Of a DNA stretch of 46,341 nucleotides, positions 16,140 to 25,092 are shown one piece after another. The stretch covers positions 1 to 46,341 of the forward strand of contig JAFAXE010000136.1 in assembly GCA_019241305.1 (NCBI GenBank), read 5' to 3'. The notes below the pieces were generated by a model. The model had not been told where the DNA came from. It saw only the letters and a list, made by a program, of their open reading frames with translations, and made no database searches. This DNA is from Vulcanimicrobiota bacterium (lineage in GTDB: Bacteria > Vulcanimicrobiota > Vulcanimicrobiia > Vulcanimicrobiales > Vulcanimicrobiaceae). Position 1 is the stretch's first letter. Every line of letters starts with the position of its first letter. Position numbers and translations under genes: made by a program.

Positions 16140-18053
16140 ATGGAACGCGGCGCCATGGCCCTCACCCGAGTTCTTTGTGGCGCCGCGCTGAGCGTTTTGA
16201 CGATCGCCTTCTCCGTCGCGCCGGCCGCAGCCCAGACGGCGCCGATCAGGCTGCTCGTCGATGCGTCTTCCGCACCCGTCACCAGCGTCGTTCACGTTCA
16301 TGAGACGATTGAGGTACGGCCGCCACGCGCGGATCTCGCCTATCCGCGCTGGGTTCCCGGAGAACACGGACCGAACGGTCCAATCGCGGACCTCAGCGGA
16401 TTGCGCGTCAGCGCACGCGGCGTCCAATTACCGTGGACCCGCGACTTCGCTGACTTGAACGAATTTCATATCGCGGTGCCGTCCGGTGTATCGGAGCTCG
16501 ACGTCGACTTCGACTTTCTTGGGAGCGGCGGCGGTACGTACGGTGAATCGCGTCTCGCAACCAGCACGATCTTGGCGATCAACTGGAACCAGTTTTTTGT
16601 GTATCCGCAAAACGCGAATATCGCGAAGGTTCTGGTCTCGCCGACCGTCGTTCTACCAGGAGCAACATGGACGGCGGAAACCGCGCTCCCCGGAGCGGTG
16701 CGCTACGGAAACCGCGTCTCGTACGCGCCGGCGACGCTAGAACGGCTCGTCGACTCGCCGCTGGACGCGGGTGACGTCTTCCGCCGCTTCATGCTGCTCG
16801 ACCGAGGTGGTTTCACGAACGAGATCGATGCGTTCGCCGACCGGCCGGATCAGCTGGCGCTTCCGGAACGCCAATTGGGCGGGTTCAAAGCGATGGTCGC
16901 CGAGATGGACGCCGTGTACGGCGCGCGTCACTGGCAGCATTATCATTTCCTGCTGACGGTGAGCGACGCCATGCCTGGCAACGGCGTCGAACACGGAAGC
17001 TCCAGCGACGATGGAACGGAAGGCGACGGCCTCACGGACCCCGCTGGAATCGTCGATACGGCTGGCCTGCTGGCGCACGAATTCAATCACTCATGGGACG
17101 GAAAATACCGGCGGCCCGCAGATCTCGCGACGAATAATTTTCAGATACCCGAACAAACGGAACTGCTGTGGATCTACGAAGGGATGACACAGTTCTACGG
17201 CGACCTCATCCCCACACGCGCCGGTCTTTGGACGCCACAGCGATATCGTGAGGTCCTCGCCAACGTCTACGCCGTCGAGGACCACGCGCCGGGACGGTTG
17301 GTTCGCCCACTGATCGACACCGCAACCTCGGCACCGTTTTTGTACCACGCACCCCGCGTCATGACGGCGGAGCGGCGTTCTGCCGGTGACTTTTACATCG
17401 AGGGCGAGCTGCTTTGGCTCGACGTGGCCGCCAAACTCGACGCAATGTCGCACGGAGCGCGCTCGTTGGACGGCTTCTGCCGCCGCTTTTTCGGCATGGA
17501 AAACACGCCGCCAATCGTCAATCCGTATACGTACGGACAGTTCGTCGCGGCCCTATCAGCCTATCAGCCCTATGACTGGAACGCCTACTTTCAATCGCGT
17601 GTCTATGCCGTCGCTCCACATCCTCCGAGCGGCTTTGAATCGTTGGGATGGCGCCTCGTCTACAACGATACGCCGAACGAGGCCGCACTCGAACGGCAAA
17701 AACGCCGGCATGGCTTCGACGCGGCGTTTTCGCTCGGGTTTTCAGCGGACCATTCCGGGACACTGACCGACGTCATGAGCGGTTCGCCGGCGGCGCGAGC
17801 GGGGCTCGGCGTCGGTGATACGCTCGTAGCCGTGAACTCGCGAGAGTACTCCCCTGATGTGCTGCGCGACGAGATTCGGTCCGCCGAACGCGGCTCTGGC
17901 CCGATGCAGTTTCTCGTGAAGAAGAATGGGCTTTTCCGTACCGTCGCCGTGACGGCACACGAGGGGTTGCGGTATCCCCACCTCGTCCGCATCGCAGGGA
18001 CGCCCGACCGGCTCGAGTTGCTCGTCGCGCCGCACCGGCGACCCGTTCCGTAG
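16140..18053 (+). CDS. M61-family metallopeptidase with PDZ domain, exported
   Basis: The roughly 637-residue product has a signal peptide (VLCGAALSVLTIAFSVAPAAAQ). A beta-rich N-terminal domain follows (about 35-190), then a gluzincin catalytic domain containing LLAHEFNHSWDGK, with HExxH-type His ligands near residue 312 and the glutamate ligand in YEGMTQFYG. A C-terminal PDZ domain follows (about 530-605; SGSPAARAGLGVGDTLVAVN). This is the M61 (glycyl aminopeptidase) architecture, and the protein likely trims peptides in the periplasm. I chose ATG 16140 because GAGG lies just upstream; ATG 16155 and an upstream GTG are alternatives. A small CCGTAG/CTACGG hairpin overlaps its stop at 18048-18069. 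Confidence 0.92.
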   Translation: MERGAMALTRVLCGAALSVLTIAFSVAPAAAQTAPIRLLVDASSAPVTSVVHVHETIEVRPPRADLAYPRWVPGEHGPNGPIADLSGLRVSARGVQLPWTRDFADLNEFHIAVPSGVSELDVDFDFLGSGGGTYGESRLATSTILAINWNQFFVYPQNANIAKVLVSPTVVLPGATWTAETALPGAVRYGNRVSYAPATLERLVDSPLDAGDVFRRFMLLDRGGFTNEIDAFADRPDQLALPERQLGGFKAMVAEMDAVYGARHWQHYHFLLTVSDAMPGNGVEHGSSSDDGTEGDGLTDPAGIVDTAGLLAHEFNHSWDGKYRRPADLATNNFQIPEQTELLWIYEGMTQFYGDLIPTRAGLWTPQRYREVLANVYAVEDHAPGRLVRPLIDTATSAPFLYHAPRVMTAERRSAGDFYIEGELLWLDVAAKLDAMSHGARSLDGFCRRFFGMENTPPIVNPYTYGQFVAALSAYQPYDWNAYFQSRVYAVAPHPPSGFESLGWRLVYNDTPNEAALERQKRRHGFDAAFSLGFSADHSGTLTDVMSGSPAARAGLGVGDTLVAVNSREYSPDVLRDEIRSAERGSGPMQFLVKKNGLFRTVAVTAHEGLRYPHLVRIAGTPDRLELLVAPHRRPVP

Positions 18054-18126
18054 GGATCCGCCGCTACGGGATGACGCGGGGCCTCCGTAACATCGGCGCC
18101 GCCACACTGCGAAAGCGCACCGCCTA

Positions 18127-18840
18127 ATGGAAGCGCCCGTCATTGACGGCTTTCGGCACCGAGGTCACCATCACGTCTCCCGCATTGAAAGCTTCAGCGA
18201 TACGGTCTTTGCCTTCTCGTTGACGCTCCTCGTCGTTTCGCTGACCGTCCCCCGGACGTTCGATGAGCTGCTGCGCACGATAGCGGGATTCCCCGCATTC
18301 GCCGTGAGCTTTGCCTTGCTCGCGCAGATCTGGTACTACCAACACCGCTTCTTTCGGCGGTATGGACTGACGGATCGTACCACGATCGCTCTCAACATCG
18401 CGCTGTTGTTCGTCGTGCTGTTCTATACGTACCCGCTCAAGTTCTTGTTCGCAAGCCTTCTCTCGCTGATGAGCAATACCACCGACGTCATGCGGCCAGA
18501 GCAGACGTGGGAACTCTTTCTCGTGTACGGACTGGGCTATGCGGCGATGTTCTTCGTCTTCGTCTTATTGTACCGCCACGCGCTCGGGCAAAAAGAAACC
18601 CTTGAGCTGACCCCGCGAGAGGTCTTCCAAACACGTTTTTCTATTGCGTTCAGCGTGCTGCAAATTGGGGTCGCAGTGCTTTCAGTGCTCATCGCCTTGG
18701 GATTCACGCAGGTGCATGCATACGCGCTGGCCGGGTTTTGCGGCGGAATGATCTATCCCGTTGGCATCACCCTTGGCAGCATCATGATCCGGCGCGCGTA
18801 TCGCGACGGTGGGCGAGGGCTCGAATCCACAGCGCCCTGA
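18127..18840 (+). CDS. TMEM175/DUF1211-family membrane protein, putative potassium channel
   Basis: The 237-residue protein has about six membrane helices and the family's diagnostic first-helix motif RIESFSDTVFAFSLTLLVV (RxxxFSD type), which lines the potassium filter in bacterial TMEM175 channels. It has one six-helix repeat, as in bacterial members that assemble as tetramers. The start is ATG 18127. Its last 59 bases overlap, on the opposite strand, the 3' end of the MFS gene, so the C-terminal tail (RRAYRDGGRGLESTAP) and the MFS tail are encoded by the same DNA. No regulatory site is visible in the 73 bases upstream. Confidence 0.88.
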   Translation: MEAPVIDGFRHRGHHHVSRIESFSDTVFAFSLTLLVVSLTVPRTFDELLRTIAGFPAFAVSFALLAQIWYYQHRFFRRYGLTDRTTIALNIALLFVVLFYTYPLKFLFASLLSLMSNTTDVMRPEQTWELFLVYGLGYAAMFFVFVLLYRHALGQKETLELTPREVFQTRFSIAFSVLQIGVAVLSVLIALGFTQVHAYALAGFCGGMIYPVGITLGSIMIRRAYRDGGRGLESTAP

Positions 18841-20398
18841 ACCGGCCCTGCGGCCGATCCGTACGAACTGGCGTTCTGCTGCGGTAGGCGTACGCCGCAT
18901 AGGCGACCGCGACGAGCGACACCGCGCCGGAGACGACGCCCGCCACATGCATCCCACCGATGAAGCCGCCGTCGATACTATCCCGCAGCGTGTGCGGCGG
19001 CAAGCCGAAGTGGGGGCTTCCCTGTAAGACGGACCAGAGTCCACCATGGTGGATCGCTGCTGCAATCGCATCGCGAACCGATGGTGGCGCGTTCAGTTCG
19101 AAGAGCCGTTCACGCAGCGATGACTGCATGAACGCTCCTAGCAGCGAACCAAATACTGCCGTTCCGAAGACGGCGCCAAGCGGGCGTCCCAGGCTCAGCA
19201 TCCCCGATGCAAGGCCATCGTCTTGCTTGTCGACCACGCTCATCGCCAAATCGTTGATGGGCGTAAACGCAAGGCCCCATCCCAAACCGCATAGCCCAAG
19301 GGGGATCATTGCCAGGGCCGCCGGCGTTGTAGCATGAAACCCGACGAAGGTCAGGAGGCCGCAACTGGCGATGCCCATCCCCAACAGCGCTGCGCCGCGC
19401 TCGCCAAGCCGGCGCGCAACAGGCTCACTAAACTGATTCGCGAGAAAGAACAGCACGTTGTTCGAGAGGAGGAACCAGCCCGCCCCGAGCGCGCTGACTC
19501 GTGCCACGTCCTGTAAGAAAAGGCTGGCAATGAGATAGAGCGTGAAGAAACCGCCGTTGATGACGAAAAGAGTCCAAACGCCGGCCGCAAACAGCGGCTG
19601 AACCAGGAGCGAAAAGCGGATCATCGGCGAGGAAACGCGCCGCTCGATGAGCGCAAACGCGGCCGCCCACAGCACCGCAAGCAGGGCAGCCGCGACGATG
19701 ATCCGGGAATGCCAACCGAACGCGTTTCCTTCAATCACGGCAAAGCTAAAGCTCACGAGCGCAAGCGCACTCGTGATTTGTCCCCAAAGGTCCAGCTTGC
19801 GCGAGCGGTCCGGCTGCGACTCAGGGGTATGGACAAAGGCCGCATAGAGCACGAACAACGAGATCGGTACGTTCACGAAAAAGACGCTGCGCCATCCGAG
19901 TGCCTGAACCAAGATGCCGCCAACCGCGGGTGCGGTAACTGCGCCGAGTCCCGCGATCGTGGCGAAGGTGCGAATCGTCCGCTCGATCGCCGCCTGTCCT
20001 TCGACCATCGAAACGAGGATGCCGAGCGGCAGCGCCAACGTGATCGCCCCGCCGATGCCTTGCACGAAACGGGACGCGATCAGGATACGGGGTGACGGCG
20101 CGAGACCGCTTCCGATGGAACCGACGATGAAAATGATGACGCCGACGACGTACACGCGCTTTCGGCCGTAGAGATCTCCGAGCGTCCCCGCAGCCAGCGT
20201 GAAACCGGCCTCCATCAAGCCGTAGGCGCTGGCGATCCACTGTTGGTCGGCGAGCCCGGCTCCAATGGAACGCTCAATGCTTGGTAGCGCGAGATAGACG
20301 ACGGCGATGTCGAACACCGCCATGAACGACGCGACGTACAGCCCTGCCTGTGCGACCGCAAGCGAACGCGCCTGCGCCGGCACGAGCGCCGACGTCAT
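18782..20398 (-). CDS. MFS drug exporter, DHA2 (14-helix) family
   Basis: The 538-residue protein has about 14 membrane helices. Its family motifs are the loop 2-3 motif A GTLGDLYGRKRVY and the antiporter motif C GLGAVTAPAVGGILVQ. It should export hydrophobic compounds in exchange for protons. ATG 20396-20398 overlaps the stop of the upstream RND gene (ATGA joint), so the two are one operon and probably coupled. Its last about 20 codons, rich in arginine (RFRALWIRALAHRRDTR), lie antisense to the end of the TMEM175-like gene and look like an extension gained by readthrough of an older stop. No MarR or TetR regulator gene is adjacent. Confidence 0.92.
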   Translation of the reverse strand: MTSALVPAQARSLAVAQAGLYVASFMAVFDIAVVYLALPSIERSIGAGLADQQWIASAYGLMEAGFTLAAGTLGDLYGRKRVYVVGVIIFIVGSIGSGLAPSPRILIASRFVQGIGGAITLALPLGILVSMVEGQAAIERTIRTFATIAGLGAVTAPAVGGILVQALGWRSVFFVNVPISLFVLYAAFVHTPESQPDRSRKLDLWGQITSALALVSFSFAVIEGNAFGWHSRIIVAAALLAVLWAAAFALIERRVSSPMIRFSLLVQPLFAAGVWTLFVINGGFFTLYLIASLFLQDVARVSALGAGWFLLSNNVLFFLANQFSEPVARRLGERGAALLGMGIASCGLLTFVGFHATTPAALAMIPLGLCGLGWGLAFTPINDLAMSVVDKQDDGLASGMLSLGRPLGAVFGTAVFGSLLGAFMQSSLRERLFELNAPPSVRDAIAAAIHHGGLWSVLQGSPHFGLPPHTLRDSIDGGFIGGMHVAGVVSGAVSLVAVAYAAYAYRSRTPVRTDRPQGRFRALWIRALAHRRDTRAGS

Positions 20399-23300
20399 TC
20401 AGCGAGTGGCGATGTGGGTGAAGGAGGAACCAAAGGCGAGGGCCGCGGCACGCTCAGTTGCGCGGTCGTCGACGGCACTCGCCGGCGAGAGGTGAAGCGC
20501 CCGCCTGCGCGACGGGACAGGAGTAAGTACAGCGTCGGAACGACGATGAGGGAAAGAACCGTCGAAGTCGCGAGTCCACCGATCACGACCGTCGCGAGCG
20601 GCGCCTGCGTCGAACTTCCCGTTTCGATCCCGAGCGCCAGCGGCATCATCCCACCCATCGTCGCAAGCGTCGTCATGAGGATGGGCCGGAGCCGGAGCGG
20701 ACCCCCATGGAGGAGCGCTTCGCGCGCATCCATCCCTTCTTCACGCAGTTGCTTCGTAAATTCGATGACGAGGATTGCGTTCTTCACCGCGATGCCGACC
20801 AGCATGAGGGAACCGATGAAGGCGGTGAGCCCAAAGGCGCGCTGCGTCAGAACGAGCGAGCCGACGATGCCGACAAGCGAAAGTGGGACCGCCATCATGA
20901 TGACGAGCGGGTCGACGTACGACTCGAACTGCGCGGCCAGTACCATGTAAATCAGCACGATGGCGAGACCCACCGCCAGCCACAGCGAATTGAAACTCGT
21001 TTGGCCGCGCTCAATCTCGGGCCCGTATTCCCACCGATAACCAGTTGGGAAGGGAAACGCGCGCATGATGCGCCCCGCGTCGGTCAAGATCGGTCCGAGC
21101 GGGCGTCCGTTGATGGGAGCTTGGATTTCGATTCGCCGTTGACGGTCTTCCCGGCTAATGGCGGAAGGTCCGAGCGTCGTCGAGAGCTGCGCGACGTTCC
21201 CTAAGGTGAGACCGAGCGACGACGGAGCGCTCGTCGCACTGGGACTCGGCGAAACCGGCGTAAGCTGCAGATCGCGCAGCGAGCGGTACGTGCGGCGCTC
21301 CTGCGGAGCCAGTTCAACGATGATCGGATATTGCAGCCCGTTGAGTTGATAAAACGATGCGATGGAACCGTTGGTCGCGGTGCTGATGGTTTGCGCCAGA
21401 TCGCCCGTGCCGAGCCCCGATTGCAGCAGTTTCGTGCGATCGATCGCAACGTCGATTTCCGGTTGTGAATTCGTTACATTCTTGTCCGGGTCGCCGACGC
21501 CCGGAATCTTCGAGATCGCCGCCATGACTTGATCCGAAATGGTTTGAAGGCGCTGGAGGTCTGGGCCGAAGATCTCGAGTTCCAGCGCCGTTTGGCCTTG
21601 TGAGATCTGACGCTGCACGATATCGATCGTCTGGCCGCGCACGATCGTACCGACCAGCGCACCGTCCAGCGCACCCGGCTTACCGAGCTTCTTGCGCCAC
21701 TCGTTGACGAACGACGCGGCGCCGCTGCCGCTCGTTCCGGGACGCAGCGTCACTTGCAAACTGGCCCGATTCGTGATGGAACGCGCGTTGTTCCCGTTGC
21801 CGGTCTGACCTACCGTTGCTCCGACGGCGACCACGCGGGGATCTGCGAGCATCGCTTTTTCGACGTCCGACGACACGCGGTCGGTGACGGCCACTGCGGT
21901 GCCATTCGGCGTTTGCAGGTTGAATTGTACGAAACGAGAGTCGGAGGGCGGGAAGATTTCGGTAGCGAGCACGCCCAGCCGCAACGCGAGCAGGGTGAGC
22001 GCTAAGAGGGCGACCGCGGAGCCTAGGACAGGCAAGGGGCGGTCCAAACAAAATGCCAGCGCTCGGCGATAGAGCGCTTCAAACCGTCCGTACGCGCGGT
22101 CGAACGCGGCCCTAAAACCTCGCCGCTGCGTCGGCGTAATACGAATCAATTCTGCGGAAAGCATCGGAACGGCGGTAATTGCGACGAGCAGCGAGATCGC
22201 GACGCCCGTCATCACCACGATAGCGAACGGTGTGAAGATGAGCCCCTGCAAACCTGGGATCAGCATCAGAGGGAAAAAAACCGTCACGACCGTGATCGAC
22301 GAAGCGACGACCGCCCCGAAGATTTGCGTCGTTGCGCCTTCCGCGGCTTCGTCCGCCGGCATGCCGGTTCGCAAGAAGCGGGAAATGTTTTCGATGACCA
22401 CGACGGCGTCATCGACGATGAGTCCGACGGCAAGCGCCAACCCACCGAGGGTGATGACGTTCAGCGTCTCGTGCAGCGTGTAGGCAACGAAGAGCGTGCC
22501 AAGAATCGAGACCGGCAGCGAGACGGCGACGATCAGCGTGGCACGCCATGAGTGCAAGAACAACAAAACGATGAGCGTAGCCAGAATCGCGCCGTAAATC
22601 GCGGTATGTTCCAACGCCCTGACGGCGTCGAGGATGAACTCGCGCTGGTCCAGCAGCGTTACGAAATGCATGCTCGGGTAGCGCCGGTTGATTTCGGCGA
22701 TCTTTTGGCTCACGCCGGCGGCGACGAATACCACGTTGGCATCCGGTTGGGCCGTTACCGTCAACTGCACCGCCGGCACGCCGTTCAACCGCGAGAAAAT
22801 GCGCTGCTCTTGAATCGCGTCGCTCACGTTCGACAAGTCGCGGAGCCGCATCGGGACGCCGTCGCGAACGGTGACGATCGTGTCGGCGATCTGTGCGGGG
22901 GTACGGTACAGCGCGTTCGTCCTGATGCCGTATTCGGTCGGGCCGATCTTGACGACGCCGGCCGGAAGGTCGACGTTCTCGTTTTTCACGCGGGTGAGCA
23001 GGTCGTCGAGTGAGAGCCCAGCCGCGGCGAGTTTGCGTTGCTCCGGTTCGATGACGATGGCGCGTTGCGTCACGCCTGATACGCCGACGCTACCGACGCC
23101 TCGTACCGAAGCGAGCTCGTCGGAGAGTTGATTGACCACGAGGTCGGAGAGGTCACGTTGCGAGCGGCTCGCGTCCGTGACGGCCAACGACAGCACCGCG
23201 GTCGCATTGGGATCGGCTTTGATGACCTGCGGTTCACTCAGGGCCGGATCGTTCGGCAAGGAGGCCCGAATGCGCGCAACCTGCTGCTGGACGTCGACGG

Positions 23301-23613
23301 CGGCGACGTTGATATCGGTCCCATACACGAACTGAACGCGGACCGTCGACTGTCCCGGGTATGAATTCGACTCGAGGATGTCGATGCCAGAAACGCGGCT
23401 GACCGCGTTCTCGATGGGGCGCGTGATCGTGCTCTCGATCGTTTCCGGGGCGACGTTGCCGTAGGCGACGCTCACCGTGACGACGGGCGGCGCGAACGAC
23501 GGCAAGAGAGCGACGCCCAGTCGCGGAGCCGCAAAGACACCTAACACGACGATCGCCAGCGACAGCATCGCCACCGCGACCCGGCGTGTCACTGCGAACC
23601 GCGCGACGCTCAC
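20395..23613 (-). CDS. RND efflux transporter, HAE1/AcrB type
   Basis: The 1072-residue protein matches the full length of AcrB-like pumps. It shows TM1 (AVAMLSLAIVVLGVFAA), two large periplasmic loops, and the TM4 proton-relay motif GLALAVGLIVDDAVVVIENI with its Asp-Asp pair. The C-terminal half ends with the usual TM10-12 segments (FIGSLMLVGIAVKNAILVIE and GIETGSSTQAPLATVVIGGL). It starts at GTG 23613 and is followed immediately by the MFS exporter. AcrB-type pumps normally need a periplasmic adaptor and an outer-membrane channel. No adaptor is on either side here: upstream is a divergent exported-protein gene and downstream is the MFS gene. Either the partners are elsewhere or the pump works without them. 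Confidence 0.95.
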   Translation of the reverse strand: MSVARFAVTRRVAVAMLSLAIVVLGVFAAPRLGVALLPSFAPPVVTVSVAYGNVAPETIESTITRPIENAVSRVSGIDILESNSYPGQSTVRVQFVYGTDINVAAVDVQQQVARIRASLPNDPALSEPQVIKADPNATAVLSLAVTDASRSQRDLSDLVVNQLSDELASVRGVGSVGVSGVTQRAIVIEPEQRKLAAAGLSLDDLLTRVKNENVDLPAGVVKIGPTEYGIRTNALYRTPAQIADTIVTVRDGVPMRLRDLSNVSDAIQEQRIFSRLNGVPAVQLTVTAQPDANVVFVAAGVSQKIAEINRRYPSMHFVTLLDQREFILDAVRALEHTAIYGAILATLIVLLFLHSWRATLIVAVSLPVSILGTLFVAYTLHETLNVITLGGLALAVGLIVDDAVVVIENISRFLRTGMPADEAAEGATTQIFGAVVASSITVVTVFFPLMLIPGLQGLIFTPFAIVVMTGVAISLLVAITAVPMLSAELIRITPTQRRGFRAAFDRAYGRFEALYRRALAFCLDRPLPVLGSAVALLALTLLALRLGVLATEIFPPSDSRFVQFNLQTPNGTAVAVTDRVSSDVEKAMLADPRVVAVGATVGQTGNGNNARSITNRASLQVTLRPGTSGSGAASFVNEWRKKLGKPGALDGALVGTIVRGQTIDIVQRQISQGQTALELEIFGPDLQRLQTISDQVMAAISKIPGVGDPDKNVTNSQPEIDVAIDRTKLLQSGLGTGDLAQTISTATNGSIASFYQLNGLQYPIIVELAPQERRTYRSLRDLQLTPVSPSPSATSAPSSLGLTLGNVAQLSTTLGPSAISREDRQRRIEIQAPINGRPLGPILTDAGRIMRAFPFPTGYRWEYGPEIERGQTSFNSLWLAVGLAIVLIYMVLAAQFESYVDPLVIMMAVPLSLVGIVGSLVLTQRAFGLTAFIGSLMLVGIAVKNAILVIEFTKQLREEGMDAREALLHGGPLRLRPILMTTLATMGGMMPLALGIETGSSTQAPLATVVIGGLATSTVLSLIVVPTLYLLLSRRAGGRFTSRRRVPSTTAQLSVPRPSPLVPPSPTSPLAE

Positions 23614-23724
23614 GAAGAGCGATTACCCCGCCGGACCGTCCCTCCTGCAGCGGGAGACCGCCCCTGTCGAGAGAGAAACCAAGCGGGAAAGCGCTTCTGT
23701 TCCGTCACGTTAAGGAGATATTTC

Positions 23725-24234
23725 ATGTCCATCAACCGGACCACGCCGTTTTTTGTGACGGCGCTGTTCTTGTGCCTCGCCGCATTACCCGTACGTGCCC
23801 AACACGCGGGATCATTCGTTCACGTGAACAACTGCAATCCGTCGATGAATCTGCACACGACCACGTACACCCCGGGATATTGGGGCGCGGCGCGCTGGTG
23901 GTGGGATCCGTATGGAACGCGGTTCTACGCACCCGCGAGCACGAGTGCGAACGCATGGCTCGGCATCGACTACGTTAACGTTTCGTCCAAGACCATGCAC
24001 ACGATCGAGTTCGGACTCGTGGCAAACGGCGTCCTCAAGGCCGAGGTGCGCGATGTCGGCACCTTTAGTCCCAACGCCGAGATCAAGCACCGCTTCCCGC
24101 TGAGCCCGAACGTGTTCCCAATTGGCACGGGCCTGCCGCGCTGCGTTCCGCTGCGCATTGCGTTCGCTGACGGAACCCATTGGAGAAACCCCGCGCTGCC
24201 GCACCGGAACGATCACATTTACTTGCATCCCTAG
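23725..24234 (+). CDS. Exported protein of unknown function
   Basis: The 169-residue product has a signal peptide (ALFLCLAALPVRAQ) and a mature part of about 145 residues in which two cysteines (near residues 33 and 147) could form a disulphide. The middle part, LGIDYVNVSSKTMHTIEFGL followed by GTFSPNAEIKHRF, reads like an immunoglobulin-like beta fold. I recall similar DVGTFSPG-type exported proteins from uncultured soil phyla but know no function. ATG 23725 is strongly supported by TAAGGAGA upstream. It diverges from the RND gene with 111 bases between starts, so the two may share a control region. It ends just before a perfect hairpin and is probably monocistronic. Confidence 0.8.
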   Translation: MSINRTTPFFVTALFLCLAALPVRAQHAGSFVHVNNCNPSMNLHTTTYTPGYWGAARWWWDPYGTRFYAPASTSANAWLGIDYVNVSSKTMHTIEFGLVANGVLKAEVRDVGTFSPNAEIKHRFPLSPNVFPIGTGLPRCVPLRIAFADGTHWRNPALPHRNDHIYLHP

Positions 24235-24243
24235 GGAGTAAGG

Positions 24244-24263
24244 TGCATCCGTCGCCGGATGCA
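24244..24263 (+). terminator. 8-bp hairpin after the exported protein gene
   Basis: TGCATCCG-TCGC-CGGATGCA is a perfect 8-bp stem with a 4-base loop, nine bases after the stop at 24234. There is no T-run, so it is either a Rho-type or 3'-end-stabilising hairpin. It separates this gene from the sugar operon beginning at 24325. Confidence 0.5.
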
Positions 24264-24324
24264 GCCGCAGACCAACGGCCGGGGCCGGCAGGAGCGCGCC
24301 GGTGCCCGGCCTCATCGTTGACCC

Positions 24325-25092
24325 ATGCTACTGCAAGACAAATCCGCAATCGTCACCGGCGGTGATACCGGCATCGGGGCCGCCATCGTCCGCGCACTCG
24401 CTTCGGAAGGCGCGCGCGTCACGATCGACTATGTCGGCGATTCGACGCCGGCAAAAGCCTTACAAGATGAATTGACGAAGGCCGGCCAGCACGCGCTGGC
24501 CGTAGCGGGCGACGTCTCGAAAGCCCACGATGTGGAGCGTCTCGTAGCCAGCACAGTTGCGGCCTTCGGAGGTCTCGACATCCTCGTGAACAACGCGGGC
24601 GTCGAGCACCGGTATCCTTTCGTCGACACGCCCGACGAGGTGTGGGATTTGGTGCTCGGAGTAAACCTGCGGGGACCGTACCTCTGCAGTAAGGCGGCGG
24701 CTCGGGAGATGATTTCGCAAGGGCGCGGTGGGCGCATCGTCAACATCTCGTCGGTGCACGAGGACGTGACCGCACCAACGAATGCGCCCTACTGTGCCGC
24801 GAAGGGCGGTCTGCGCATGCTGATGCGCACGATCGCCGTCGAACTCGCGCAGCACAAGATCACGGTGAACAACGTGGGTCCCGGAGCCATCGATACGCCG
24901 ATGGACGCGGCGACGAAGCGCAATCCGACGCTCGATGAAGAGTTGCTCGGTGAGATCCCGCTGCGGCGCTGGGGAAAGCCCGAAGAAGTCGCCGGCCTCG
25001 TCGTGTGGCTGTGTAGCGATGCCGCAGGCTATGTCACCGGAGCCAGCTTGTTCATCGACGGAGGCATGATGCGTCAGGCCGGCTCGCTCTAG
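24325..25092 (+). CDS. Short-chain dehydrogenase/reductase (SDR), glucose-dehydrogenase-like
   Basis: The 255-residue NAD(P)-binding enzyme has the classical SDR signatures: the cofactor motif VTGGDTGIGAAIV near the N-terminus, LVNNAGVEH, a catalytic serine in VNISSVHE, YCAAK with the catalytic Tyr and Lys, and a C-terminal YVTGASLFIDGGM. It resembles glucose 1-dehydrogenase and 3-oxoacyl reductase-like SDRs, so it probably oxidises or reduces a sugar or polyol. ATG 24325 is fixed by a TGA two codons upstream in frame; no good ribosome binding site precedes it. It is the first gene of a three-gene unit, and its TAG overlaps the next GTG start (TAGTG). The neighbours suggest a carbohydrate substrate; its identity is not readable. 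Confidence 0.9.
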   Translation: MLLQDKSAIVTGGDTGIGAAIVRALASEGARVTIDYVGDSTPAKALQDELTKAGQHALAVAGDVSKAHDVERLVASTVAAFGGLDILVNNAGVEHRYPFVDTPDEVWDLVLGVNLRGPYLCSKAAAREMISQGRGGRIVNISSVHEDVTAPTNAPYCAAKGGLRMLMRTIAVELAQHKITVNNVGPGAIDTPMDAATKRNPTLDEELLGEIPLRRWGKPEEVAGLVVWLCSDAAGYVTGASLFIDGGMMRQAGSL

